This document shows positions 17,721-26,215 of a DNA stretch of 64,000 nt, piece by piece. Below the pieces are notes generated by a model that did no database searches, was not told where the DNA came from, and worked only from the letters and a program-made list of their open reading frames with translations. The DNA is from Rhodobiaceae bacterium (GTDB lineage: Bacteria > Pseudomonadota > Alphaproteobacteria > RS24), in NCBI GenBank assembly GCA_018660505.1, contig JABJKE010000030.1, positions 62,001-126,000 on the forward strand. The letters run 5' to 3'. The number at the start of each line of letters is the position of its first letter. Positions within the stretch are counted from its first letter, which is position 1. Position numbers and translations under genes: made by a program.

Positions 17721-18536
17721 ATGATAATCGATGTTTGGGGACAGCACCCGACGCTTAAACATATGCAGGACCCGATGTTTGCCTCCTTGCGGCGTTGGAA
17801 TCGGCAAGAGGGAGAATTACCGACGCAGGAACTGCCGGTTTCTGTCACATTGGCGGCCATGGAGAGTGCCAATATTGATAAAATGCTTATCAGTGCTTGG
17901 TATGGGCCCGACAAGGTTCTGATTTCAAATGATGAGGTTGCCGATTTTACCGCCCAAGCACAGGGGCGTTTTATCGGCGTCGGCTCTGCCGATATTACAA
18001 AGCCGATGGAAGCGGTGCGCGAGGTCTATCGCTGTATCAATGAATTAGGGTTTAAGGCGATACGTGTCTTGCCTTGGCTGTTCTCTTTACCCCCGACCGA
18101 CCGTCGTTTTTACCCGGTCTATGCCGCTTGTTGCGAGCTGGATTTGCCCTTTTGCACCCAAATAGGCCATACCGGGCCCTTGATGCCTTCCGAGCCTGGA
18201 AGGCCGATTTATCTGGATCAGGTTGCTTTGGATTTTCCAGAATTGAAGATTATTGGCGGCCATATCGGCTATCCGTGGACCGAGGAAGCCATTAGCGTCG
18301 CCACCAAAAACCCGAATATCTACATCGATACCTCCGCCTATACGATGCGGCGCTATCCCGAATTACTGGTTGAGTATCTGCGCAATCATGGCAGACACAA
18401 AGTCATGTTCGGCACTAATTACCCGATGATTGCCCCAGCCAAAATAATGCAAGGGCGCGAGGCCTTAAATCTTGACCAAGAGATAGAACGCGATTTTTTT
18501 GCCGAAACGGCTAAACGGGTTTTCCGCCTTGCGTGA
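17721..18536 (+). CDS. Amidohydrolase-2 (ACMSD-like) family protein with altered metal site
   Basis: A 271-residue TIM-barrel protein of the amidohydrolase 2/ACMSD-like group. Retained parts are His150 (QIGHTGP), His181 (GGHIGYPW) and the FGTNYP strand. The N-terminal metal motif, normally DxHxH, reads Asp4-Val-Trp-Gly-Gln-His9, and the late Asp of FGTDYP is Asn233. Up to three of the usual five metal ligands are therefore changed. It may be a divergent enzyme or use a different metal arrangement. It stands alone with its own promoter and palindrome, and the stop lies inside a 13-bp tandem repeat. Confidence 0.82.
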   Translation: MIIDVWGQHPTLKHMQDPMFASLRRWNRQEGELPTQELPVSVTLAAMESANIDKMLISAWYGPDKVLISNDEVADFTAQAQGRFIGVGSADITKPMEAVREVYRCINELGFKAIRVLPWLFSLPPTDRRFYPVYAACCELDLPFCTQIGHTGPLMPSEPGRPIYLDQVALDFPELKIIGGHIGYPWTEEAISVATKNPNIYIDTSAYTMRRYPELLVEYLRNHGRHKVMFGTNYPMIAPAKIMQGREALNLDQEIERDFFAETAKRVFRLA

Positions 18537-18566
18537 CACACTTGCGTGACACACTTGAGTGACACA
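18528..18566 (+). repeat. 13-bp tandem repeat, three copies, spanning a stop codon
   Basis: CTTGCGTGACACA occurs at 18528-18540 and 18541-18553, and once more with one mismatch (CTTGAGTGACACA) at 18554-18566. The stop TGA of the amidohydrolase is in the first copy. Slippage here would leave the protein unchanged, because the first copy holds the stop. Confidence 0.9.
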
Positions 18567-18573
18567 AAGCCCG

Positions 18574-19686
18574 TTAGGGAAGAATAACCAACCCCTCATT
18601 GGCGCGCATATCGCCGGCCACCACGGCGTCATAAATCGCGCCGAAATTATCTAAGCCTTGGGTTTCTTTGACGTCCATCCAATGCTCGGCATGAGCGATG
18701 CCACCGGCTAGAAAATCGGCAACCTTGGCATTGAAATCAAGCGCGCCCCATTGTTTGGCGCGGCGCTGAATATGGCCCGGGGCAAAAAACATCTCGCTGC
18801 GGTCGCGAATAATTTGCCCCGCCGCAGGGTCGCCCTGCCCGCCGCTGGTGTCCCAATGCGTCAGGCCCACATTATGGCACCAACGCATATGCTCGCCCAA
18901 AGCGCCATGCACGCCGCCCAAGACGGCGGCATTGCCAGACATATCGACCAGCACCGATGGCACAAGTTTCAGCGCCACCAAATCATCATAGCCAATCACG
19001 TCGTCATAGCTGCCAACCGATTGGGTGAACGCCACATTGCTCGGCGAAGTTAGCCCCACAATACGCGGGCGCGCGCCCTCTATTTGCGACAAGCCATAAG
19101 CCAGACCAATGGCGGTTTTGCTCGAGGCCGAGAGAATAATCACCCGCTCGGCGCCATGGTAGTCTTGCTCTTGCAAGGCATCGCATAAGCAATAGCTGGT
19201 GCCGTATAGTGGGTTTAACAGCGCGCGCATACCGTCGGCTTTGGCGTTTCCTTGGCCGCTGCCCAAGCGGTCGTAACTATTGTAAACCGCAGGCAATTCC
19301 GCGCGATGTGGCGCGCCATCGACCAAGCGGTCGGCGGTTACCCGCGTCGGGGTCATTTTCAAAAAATGAGCCATTGGGAAATATCCGTAAAACCGCTCGC
19401 CTAAGTCGATATCGCTATTTTTCGAAGCCACGACGCTGGCAAACCCCCAAACCGGAACCATGCCCCAGTCAGAATCTGCATCGCCAGTTGGGCTGGGCGG
19501 GAAAAACTGCCAATAACCGATTTGCTCGCCGACGGCGCCATAGGTCACATTATTGGCGGTGAAAGCAAATCGTTCCACCGACACTAAAACCTCGCCGTCG
19601 CTCAGCGTAAAATCTTCGATTTTGTCGCCAGCCGAGACCAATCGGGTTTTTGTGATGTCATTTTTATGCGTTTGAAATTCAGCCAT
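18574..19686 (-). CDS. DUF2855 family protein
   Basis: A 370-residue protein matching my memory of the DUF2855 family. An N-terminal segment (VSVERFAFTANNVTYGAVGEQIGYWQFFPP) resembles the GroES-like part of an MDR dehydrogenase, and a later Rossmann-like region (AERVIILSASSKTAIGLAYGLS) suggests a nucleotide-binding fold, though no catalytic residues can be assigned. GGGAGG precedes the ATG. It lies 32 bases downstream of a flavoprotein monooxygenase-like gene on the same strand. A shared role, for example reduction of the product of that enzyme, is possible but not shown. Confidence 0.85.
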   Translation of the reverse strand: MAEFQTHKNDITKTRLVSAGDKIEDFTLSDGEVLVSVERFAFTANNVTYGAVGEQIGYWQFFPPSPTGDADSDWGMVPVWGFASVVASKNSDIDLGERFYGYFPMAHFLKMTPTRVTADRLVDGAPHRAELPAVYNSYDRLGSGQGNAKADGMRALLNPLYGTSYCLCDALQEQDYHGAERVIILSASSKTAIGLAYGLSQIEGARPRIVGLTSPSNVAFTQSVGSYDDVIGYDDLVALKLVPSVLVDMSGNAAVLGGVHGALGEHMRWCHNVGLTHWDTSGGQGDPAAGQIIRDRSEMFFAPGHIQRRAKQWGALDFNAKVADFLAGGIAHAEHWMDVKETQGLDNFGAIYDAVVAGDMRANEGLVILP

Positions 19687-19718
19687 TGCTCGCCTCCCTC
19701 AGCGAAATCAGTTTTGTT

Positions 19719-21125
19719 TTAAGCGTTTAATGTGCCCGCCAGCTCCATGAGTTTGCCCACGGCTTTTGGCGCATTGTCGCGCATACGCACGAGAATATCC
19801 ATTTTTTCTTTGTCTTGCGGGTCGACAGATGAGGTCAATTTGGTAAACCCATCCAATCGGTTTTCGCGCACCCAAGCGCGCAGGGTTTTATCTTGCGACC
19901 AATTATATTGGTTCAACATGGCGGCCAACGTCATGGTGACAAAATCATCGCTGGTATTGGGCGCAGGCACGACGCTGCATAATTTATTCTTCTCGGCTTC
20001 ATCTTGGTAATTGGCTTCGACATAGGCAATCATCGAGCCGCTGAAGACGGGCATGAAACTGCGGATGGTTTGGGGTGTAATCACATCGCCTTCAAACACT
20101 GGCTTGGGCGACATACGCTCGATGGCGCGCGCCAGGCTGGCCGAACAATCAATATGCATCTGCTCAGGCCCGGTTTCTATCTCGCCGTCTTCCAGCACAA
20201 TGCGGTTTGGCTCCAGCGCGGTGACGCGGCCCATCCGCACAATATTTTTTATCCGCCGCAAAACTTCCAGCTCCGGTTTGGAAATGGTTGCCGCGTGAAA
20301 CATCGTCGGCTCGACGTTGGTATCGAAGCGCACCACACAGCCTTTTTCTTCCAGCCGAGCATACATATCGTCGACGCTGGTCGCCTCGGCAATGGCTTCA
20401 AATTGATTGGCCTGATTGCCGAAAGTGCCGGTAAAAAACGCATCGTCTGGCTGGGCGTATTCGCGCGGCAACATCCACGCATCGCGGGGCATAATCCAGC
20501 GAATATCATCTGGCTCAACGCCATGTTCTAGCAGCCAAAGACAAGCATCCATGCCCGTTTTACCAGAGCCGATAACCACATAGCCTTGCGCCGATTGGCG
20601 CAGGCGTGGTAAATCATTCAGCGGCATAAAATTCACCCCCTCGGCGATGGAGAAAGCGGGCGTATGTTCGGCCGGCACATCGACGGTAAGGCGGGTGGCA
20701 TCGACGAGTTTTTTATACTTCACCTGATATTTTTTGCCCGAGGTCAGACCTGAAAATTGGCCGTCGCCGTTATATTCGCACATGGGGAAATATTGCACGC
20801 GGCCCGATGGCAAAAAGGTTTGCCGCATCACATCGTCAAAATAAGCGCTGACCTCGGGGCCAGAGGCGAGGTCGAACAGACCTTTGTTGAGCCCCACTTG
20901 ATCTTTTTGAAACCGGCTCAGCTCGCGCGACTCGACGCCGTAAAACGACGATGGCTGGTGCAATCGCACAAAAGGATAGGCTACATTCCAATGGCCGCCT
21001 GGGCTGGCATGGCGGTCGACAATCACCATATTGGCCTTGGTTTGGCTCAGCAAACTATCGGCAAAAGCCATGCCCATGGCTCCGCTGCCCACAATCAGAT
21101 AATCGGTTTCTATAACAATACTCAC
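19719..21125 (-). CDS. FAD/NAD(P)-binding monooxygenase-like flavoprotein
   Basis: A 468-residue flavoprotein with two Rossmann motifs: LIVGSGAMGMAFADSLL near the N-terminus (FAD) and YVVIGSGKTGMDACLWLLEHG mid-protein (NAD(P)H). ASPGGHWNVAYPFVRLHQPSSFYGV lies between them. The layout matches flavin-containing or Baeyer-Villiger-like monooxygenases, without the full BVMO fingerprint that I could see. The start is GTG, supported by GGAG six bases upstream. It probably forms a two-gene operon with the DUF2855 gene downstream. Substrate unknown. Confidence 0.85.
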   Translation of the reverse strand: MSIVIETDYLIVGSGAMGMAFADSLLSQTKANMVIVDRHASPGGHWNVAYPFVRLHQPSSFYGVESRELSRFQKDQVGLNKGLFDLASGPEVSAYFDDVMRQTFLPSGRVQYFPMCEYNGDGQFSGLTSGKKYQVKYKKLVDATRLTVDVPAEHTPAFSIAEGVNFMPLNDLPRLRQSAQGYVVIGSGKTGMDACLWLLEHGVEPDDIRWIMPRDAWMLPREYAQPDDAFFTGTFGNQANQFEAIAEATSVDDMYARLEEKGCVVRFDTNVEPTMFHAATISKPELEVLRRIKNIVRMGRVTALEPNRIVLEDGEIETGPEQMHIDCSASLARAIERMSPKPVFEGDVITPQTIRSFMPVFSGSMIAYVEANYQDEAEKNKLCSVVPAPNTSDDFVTMTLAAMLNQYNWSQDKTLRAWVRENRLDGFTKLTSSVDPQDKEKMDILVRMRDNAPKAVGKLMELAGTLNA

Positions 21126-21222
21126 ACTAGGCTCCGGTAAAATGAGAGGGTCTGAAAAAAGGCGGAATGAAACACGCCGCTCTTGGCGTCGCGATAAAGG
21201 TTGGGCTTTAGCTGCGTGGGCT

Positions 21223-21510
21223 TTAGCTGGCCCGTTTATGCAAAGGCATTTGATAGACCAATCCGCTTTGCGGTTCGGTCAAATCGGCCTTTTCGCTAAT
21301 CAATTTAAAAATAGCATCGGCGTTTTTGGCTTCCGCCAAAATCGTGACAATGTCATTTTCGGAGGCCGAGCCAAATTCGCGGAAAGCAAAAAGATCTTCC
21401 GTCCGCCCCGCCTCGACGTAAATGCCAAGGATGCGCTTATCCCCCTCCAGCTCTGCCAAAAGCTTACTGCCCGTGCCCTTGTGCAGAAAGGCGCCAATCT
21501 CCGTAATCAT
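21223..21510 (-). CDS. Small P-II-like (GlnB-fold) protein
   Basis: A 95-residue protein with an apparent ferredoxin-like beta-alpha-beta pattern: a first strand around EIGAFLHKGTGSKLLAELE, a central LGIYVEAGRTEDLF and a last strand DIVTILAEAKNADAIFKLI. It looks like a P-II/CutA-type fold without the standard T-loop. Its start overlaps the stop of the P-II gene upstream as ATGA, so the two are translationally coupled. The upstream pair of P-II and DUF1538 transporter suggests a regulator of that membrane protein. The fold call is less certain than for its neighbour. Confidence 0.7.
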   Translation of the reverse strand: MITEIGAFLHKGTGSKLLAELEGDKRILGIYVEAGRTEDLFAFREFGSASENDIVTILAEAKNADAIFKLISEKADLTEPQSGLVYQMPLHKRAS

Positions 21511-21929
21511 TTTTTAGCTCCAGCTTTTTTAGTCGTTTTGCTTTTTGAAGAGGCTTTTCGGGTCGGCTTGGTTTGCTTGGCATCGTTTAAAACTTCATCG
21601 GGAATATAAGTCGCTATCCGGTCCAAATCATTCATGAACATAATGCCCATGCCCGGCTTATCGAGATCGCCTGCCAAATACATGGCTTCAAACACGCGGT
21701 CGGCTTGTTCTTGACTAACGATGATGCGGATCATTTCCTTTTGCTCATCAATCGCCACGCCCAACAGCCCCATGCGTTCGCGCACGCCAGTGCCGCGCGC
21801 ATAGGTAATGGTGGCACCTTGGGCGCCGACATCTTGCGCCGCTTTCACCACTTTATCGGCTTGGCTGGCTTGCACGATACAGGTAATCATCTGCGCATCG
21901 GTTAAATAGGTAATTTGTCTTCCGGCCAT
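21507..21929 (-). CDS. P-II family signalling protein with Lys-rich tail
   Basis: A 140-residue GlnB/P-II family protein. Residues about 10-110 contain the P-II core: ITCIVQASQADKVVKAAQDVGAQG, then TYARGTGVRE and the MIRIIVSQEQADRVFEAMYLAGDL strand-helix unit. The T-loop Tyr that is uridylylated in GlnB is not evident. The last 25 residues are a basic, Lys/Ser/Thr-rich tail. The gene follows the DUF1538 gene by 3 bases and overlaps the next P-II-like gene. It probably senses a nucleotide or metabolite and controls the DUF1538 protein, as GlnK controls AmtB; this is inference. Confidence 0.85.
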   Translation of the reverse strand: MAGRQITYLTDAQMITCIVQASQADKVVKAAQDVGAQGATITYARGTGVRERMGLLGVAIDEQKEMIRIIVSQEQADRVFEAMYLAGDLDKPGMGIMFMNDLDRIATYIPDEVLNDAKQTKPTRKASSKSKTTKKAGAKK

Positions 21930-21932
21930 GTT

Positions 21933-23675
21933 TCAGCCTCCCTTGGTTTGCGTTGTGGCGGGCGCGCCGCGCGATTGGCGAAACCGGATAATCAGCCCCA
22001 TGCTGAGAACGGCGATAATCGGCCCAATAGAAGCCATGCTCAAAATACCAAAACCCTCGACGGCACCTACCGCATTGCCCAAGCCTAGCCCCATGGCCAA
22101 AACCAGCGGCACCGTGACCGGTCCGGTGGTGACGCCAGCGCTATCCCAAGCCACATTGACGAATTCTTCGGTCGAGAAGAACGTCAGCAAAAGCGCGAAG
22201 AGATAGAGCGGGATGAGCAAAGTCGCGAGGTCAATTTCGAACAGAATTTTGGCGATGCCCAAAGCAATACCGCAAGCCACGCCAATGGCCACGGAATACA
22301 TCAGCATGGATTTTTTAAACGCGCCATTGGTCAGGTTTTGCACCGTCAGACCCAAAGCGTTCAAAGCGGGCTCGGCCAATGTGGCCCCAAACCCCATGAA
22401 CCAAGCAAACAGAATAACCAAGGTCAGCCCCAGCATGGCCGAGTAAATGGGCGAGACGGCGCTTAAATCAATGGCCATAAAGGCGGCCGGTAAAACCGTG
22501 CCGGTTTGCGCGCCAATGGCGCCCAGACCATAAGTCAGACCGACGTTGAACACGCACATGCCGACAATCGATAAAACCAAGCCATAGCCGGTAAACAATT
22601 TATTGGCCAAACCTTCGCGCAGCACGACAAACAAAACAAACATGAGGAATAGCACCAAGGGCGCAATGGCGCGCACGCCCAGCGCTATCTCTTGCAAGGG
22701 CGATTGCTCCCATAGGCCCACAGGCGCATCGGATACATTGGCCGAAGCTGCGGCCGCCGCCACGACAATTTCTTCGGCGCTCATTTGCGTCGAAACAAAT
22801 AAAGACAGACCCAAAACCGCCAAAATAGGAAATAGCGAAGCCAAGGTCACCACCCCAAAGCCCGATAAGGAGCTGTCGCCTTTGCCCGCCGAATTGGCAA
22901 TCCCAATGCCCAGCGAGAGAACCAAGGGCACGGTAACCGGGCCAGTGGTCACAGCGCCGCAATCCCAAGCGAGGCCCAGAATAGCGCGCAAATCTGGATT
23001 GGCATAAACCACCAGAGTCAGCGCCAGAGTTGGCAAAACCGCGGCATAAATCATCGGTTTTAAAGACCAGCCATAGACGAAGCGCAAAGTGCCCAAAACC
23101 GCAGCAGCGCCCACGCCTGCGCCGACCAGCAGCACTAAGGGCATGGTCCAATTGTTGAGAATTTCATATAAATAAGGCGCCCGCGCCACATCTACCGAGG
23201 CGCCAAAAGCCTGCAAAGCGCCAATGGCGGGCTCGGCAAAAGTTACCCCCACACCCAGCATGGCAATGATGATGAGCATCACCGGCATGCTGGCTTTGCG
23301 CGGCAGCTTGTCGCCAATGAGCGTGCCAAACGGCATAAGGCCGACATTAAGGCCTTCCATAAACAAAGCGAGCCCGACGATAACCGCGGTCAATCCGCCA
23401 ACCAAAAGCAATATGGAATCAATCGGCTGGCGCAGAATAATGAGTTGGAAAAGCACCAGATAAATGGCCAGAGGCACCACGGCGCGCATTTGCTCGAACA
23501 CGCGAACGCCCGAATAGGGCATGAGAATTTCCATCACACGGCGCACCCCAAGCTTCAGCTTTTGGGGTTTTAACGCTTCTGGATTATCCGCATCCGGCTT
23601 CGGCGTCAGTTGATTATAGCTAATCTCTCGATGCCGCAGCGCGTTCGAACGCAAAACAGAAGAGTAACGCAACAT
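21933..23675 (-). CDS. DUF1538 integral membrane protein, internally duplicated
   Basis: A 580-residue polytopic inner-membrane protein. A soluble N-terminus of about 65 residues precedes two homologous halves. The halves share the signature WDCGAVTTGPVTVPLVL (237-253) and WDSAGVTTGPVTVPLVL (510-526), and FAEPAIGAL (146-154) and LAEPALNAL (433-441). Such paired, duplicated signatures suggest an inverted- or direct-repeat transporter with a conserved Asp and a GP-rich re-entrant motif in each half. It is the first gene of a tight operon with two P-II-like proteins. Substrate unknown. GAGGAG precedes the ATG. Confidence 0.88.
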   Translation of the reverse strand: MLRYSSVLRSNALRHREISYNQLTPKPDADNPEALKPQKLKLGVRRVMEILMPYSGVRVFEQMRAVVPLAIYLVLFQLIILRQPIDSILLLVGGLTAVIVGLALFMEGLNVGLMPFGTLIGDKLPRKASMPVMLIIIAMLGVGVTFAEPAIGALQAFGASVDVARAPYLYEILNNWTMPLVLLVGAGVGAAAVLGTLRFVYGWSLKPMIYAAVLPTLALTLVVYANPDLRAILGLAWDCGAVTTGPVTVPLVLSLGIGIANSAGKGDSSLSGFGVVTLASLFPILAVLGLSLFVSTQMSAEEIVVAAAAASANVSDAPVGLWEQSPLQEIALGVRAIAPLVLFLMFVLFVVLREGLANKLFTGYGLVLSIVGMCVFNVGLTYGLGAIGAQTGTVLPAAFMAIDLSAVSPIYSAMLGLTLVILFAWFMGFGATLAEPALNALGLTVQNLTNGAFKKSMLMYSVAIGVACGIALGIAKILFEIDLATLLIPLYLFALLLTFFSTEEFVNVAWDSAGVTTGPVTVPLVLAMGLGLGNAVGAVEGFGILSMASIGPIIAVLSMGLIIRFRQSRGAPATTQTKGG

Positions 23676-23744
23676 AAGGATCTCCTCATCCCAATCGTTT
23701 ACTTATCGGCCAAGGCAGTGCCCTGACCCTTGGTGACGCCAACT

Positions 23745-24428
23745 TTAGTCGATTTGGCGCTCCACCTGGAAGCCCATTTTTTCAACGGTAATTTTATCTT
23801 GTTCGATAAAATGCGCAATCGACGGACGCGCGATGCTGCGCTCAAAATGCGCGCGCAACGGGCCAAACCTATCTTTGGGCAAGGCAAAGCCGACCAAATT
23901 CAAATTCATCAATTGCGTCGTCAAAGCAATATCGGCGATGGAAAAAGCGTCTCCCGCCATATACTCGCGCTCGCCAAGTTGCGCTTGCAAATACGGCAAA
24001 AGAACGCTGGCCAAAACCTCAAAGCCCGCATGAGCGGCTTTGGTGTCGGCTGGCTTGCCGCTGGCGAGGTTAAAAAACACTGGCCGAAACACGCCCATGC
24101 CAATTTTATTGGCCAGCTCGGAGTCGCAGACTTCTTCCATCCATAACGCGCGACCATAGTCGACCGCAGCCTCTGGATAGAGCGATGGGTTTGGGTTTAA
24201 CTTGTCAAAATAGGCGCAAATGGCGCTGCTATCATTAATCGCAAAATCGGGATTATCGCTATCGGGCAAAAGCGCTGGAATGCGCTTCAACGGGTTGATT
24301 TTTTCAAACCCCTCCGGCCAACCTAAGGGGCTGGGGCGCGGGTCATAATCATAGTCTAGATTTTTCTCGGCCGCGACGATGCGCGCTTTGCGGACGAATG
24401 GCGATAAAGGTGAGCCCAATAATTTCAT
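23745..24428 (-). CDS. Glutathione S-transferase family protein
   Basis: A 227-residue GST. It has the thioredoxin-like start (MKLLGSPLSPFVRKARIVAAEKN) with Ser in the active-site region, the RIPALLPDSDNPDFAINDSSAICAYFDK glutathione-binding segment and a helical C-terminal domain with REYMAGDAFSIADI. It precedes the DUF1538 operon by 69 bases on the same strand, though no functional link is evident. Substrate unknown. Confidence 0.9.
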   Translation of the reverse strand: MKLLGSPLSPFVRKARIVAAEKNLDYDYDPRPSPLGWPEGFEKINPLKRIPALLPDSDNPDFAINDSSAICAYFDKLNPNPSLYPEAAVDYGRALWMEEVCDSELANKIGMGVFRPVFFNLASGKPADTKAAHAGFEVLASVLLPYLQAQLGEREYMAGDAFSIADIALTTQLMNLNLVGFALPKDRFGPLRAHFERSIARPSIAHFIEQDKITVEKMGFQVERQID

Positions 24429-24559
24429 AAAAATCTCCCGAAGTGGCGCTCATATTGGCGCAATCATGCGCCCGATTCAAGCTTGCATTTGGCCCGCTTT
24501 GGTCTTGTCACACGGCGTGGCAATGTTAGGCTATGGCAAATCGAAAAAGGGAGAGTTTC

Positions 24560-26215
24560 GTGAGCACCATTTATCAAGCCAAATCCATCCGCACGATGGA
24601 CCCCCATCAACCCCATGCCACGCATTTGGCGGTAAAAGACGGGCATATTCTGGCCGTCGGCACGGGGGCCGATGTCGCCGATTGGCAATCCGCTTGGGGC
24701 CCGCTTGAGCTCAATACAGATTTCGCCGAAAGGACCCTTTTGCCGGGCTTCATCGAAGGCCATGCGCATATGATGGAAGGCCTATTGTGGGATTATCACT
24801 ACGTCGGCTATTACGACCGCGAAGGCCCCGATGGCACGATTTGGCCGGGGCTGAAATCCATCGACGATGTGGTAGCCCATTTGAAACAAATCCAAGAGAC
24901 GCGCGACGACCCATCTGAGCCCCTTATCGCTTGGGGTTTCGACCCGATTTATTTCGAAGGCCGACGGATGACCGCCAATGATTTGGATAGCATCTCCGCC
25001 GCCTGTCCGGTCGCTGTGTTGCACGCCAGCTTGCATATTCTCAACGCCAATAATTTTATCATGGATGCGGCCGACGTTAAAAATGCCGACAATAGCGAGT
25101 TTATTCGGCGCGACACCCGCGGCAAACCGACGGGCGAGTTTTTGGGCCAGCTGGGCATGTATATGGCTATGCGCACCACGAATTTAGATTTATTGGCGGC
25201 AGCGTCTTCGCCCAAAACGCTGCAAACTTTTTCCCAAGTCGCCCGCCAAACGGGCGTGACCACCTGCACCGATTTGGCCAACCCCGTGCCAGAAGGCGCC
25301 GAAGTGGCGATGCGCGAAACGGTCGAGAAAGACAGTTTTCCCATGCGCCTTGTGGTGGCCTATCAAGGCAATAGCCGACCGCCCGAAGAAAGCGTGGCGC
25401 GGATGCAAGCCCTGCAAGACAAACAGAGTGATAAGCTACGGTTTTCCTTGGTAAAATTCGTGGCCGATGGCTCCATTCAAGGGTTTAGCGCGCGGCTCAA
25501 ATGGCCGCATTATTATAATGGCGCGCCCAATGGGCTGTGGTATATCGAGCCTGACCGCTTGCGCGAATATCTCAAGGCTTTCACCGCCGCCGGCTTTCAA
25601 TGCCACGTCCACACCAATGGCGATGAATGCACGGAAGTGACTTTGGACGCCATTGAAGATGCCTTGCGGGCGCATCCGTGGCCGGACCATCGCCATACTT
25701 TGCAACATTGCCAAATGGCCTCGCGGGCGCATTTCAAACGGATGAAAAACCTCGGTGTCGGGGTCAATTTATTCTCCAACCATTTATATTATTGGGGCGA
25801 CGAACACCGCGCCATCACCATGGGGCCCGAACGCGCTGGCCGCTTGGATGATGCTGGCGGTTGTTTGGAAGAAGGCGTGCCTTTGGCCATTCACTCCGAT
25901 GCGCCCGTTACCGCTTTGGCGCCTTTGTTCACCGCTTGGTGCGCGGTCAATCGGCTGTCGTCTTCTGGGGTAACTTTGGGCGGCGAGAGCGAAAAAATTT
26001 CGCTCGAACAAGCGCTTTATGCCATCACCATGGGCGCCGCTTATTCGCTGCGCCTCGACACCGAGATTGGCAGTCTGGAGGTCGGCAAACGCGCCGACAT
26101 CGCCATTCTCGCCGACGACCCAATAGAGGTTGGGGCGGCGGGTCTCAAAGATATTTCGGTTATCGGCACAATGGTCGATGGTCATGTTCATCTCAACAAA
26201 GGCCGCGATGCATGA
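24560..26215 (+). CDS. YtcJ-like amidohydrolase family protein
   Basis: About 551 residues. The metal-binding HxH motif is in GFIEGHAHMMEGL, and further His residues occur in QCHVHTNGDE, HRHTLQHCQ and LAIHSDAPV, as in the TIM-barrel metal-dependent hydrolases of the YtcJ group. A C-terminal segment (GSLEVGKRADIAILADDP) completes the composite domain. I chose GTG at 24560 for its AGGGAG; an ATG 27 bases upstream (24533) has none. The stop overlaps the CobW gene start as ATGA. It would hydrolyse a C-N bond; substrate unknown. Confidence 0.88.
   Translation: MSTIYQAKSIRTMDPHQPHATHLAVKDGHILAVGTGADVADWQSAWGPLELNTDFAERTLLPGFIEGHAHMMEGLLWDYHYVGYYDREGPDGTIWPGLKSIDDVVAHLKQIQETRDDPSEPLIAWGFDPIYFEGRRMTANDLDSISAACPVAVLHASLHILNANNFIMDAADVKNADNSEFIRRDTRGKPTGEFLGQLGMYMAMRTTNLDLLAAASSPKTLQTFSQVARQTGVTTCTDLANPVPEGAEVAMRETVEKDSFPMRLVVAYQGNSRPPEESVARMQALQDKQSDKLRFSLVKFVADGSIQGFSARLKWPHYYNGAPNGLWYIEPDRLREYLKAFTAAGFQCHVHTNGDECTEVTLDAIEDALRAHPWPDHRHTLQHCQMASRAHFKRMKNLGVGVNLFSNHLYYWGDEHRAITMGPERAGRLDDAGGCLEEGVPLAIHSDAPVTALAPLFTAWCAVNRLSSSGVTLGGESEKISLEQALYAITMGAAYSLRLDTEIGSLEVGKRADIAILADDPIEVGAAGLKDISVIGTMVDGHVHLNKGRDA

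Noticed and set aside
21142..21609. Plus-strand 155-codon frame opposite the P-II-like genes
   Set aside because: It is antisense to two supported genes and its translation has no motif.
24533..24559. ATG start for the YtcJ-like amidohydrolase
   Set aside because: There is no ribosome-binding site before it, whereas the GTG at 24560 has AGGGAG at good spacing.
25861..26211. N-terminal extension of the CobW frame through the amidohydrolase gene
   Set aside because: The extension is arginine-rich out-of-frame translation of the upstream gene. The ATGA overlap at 26212 gives the expected family start.
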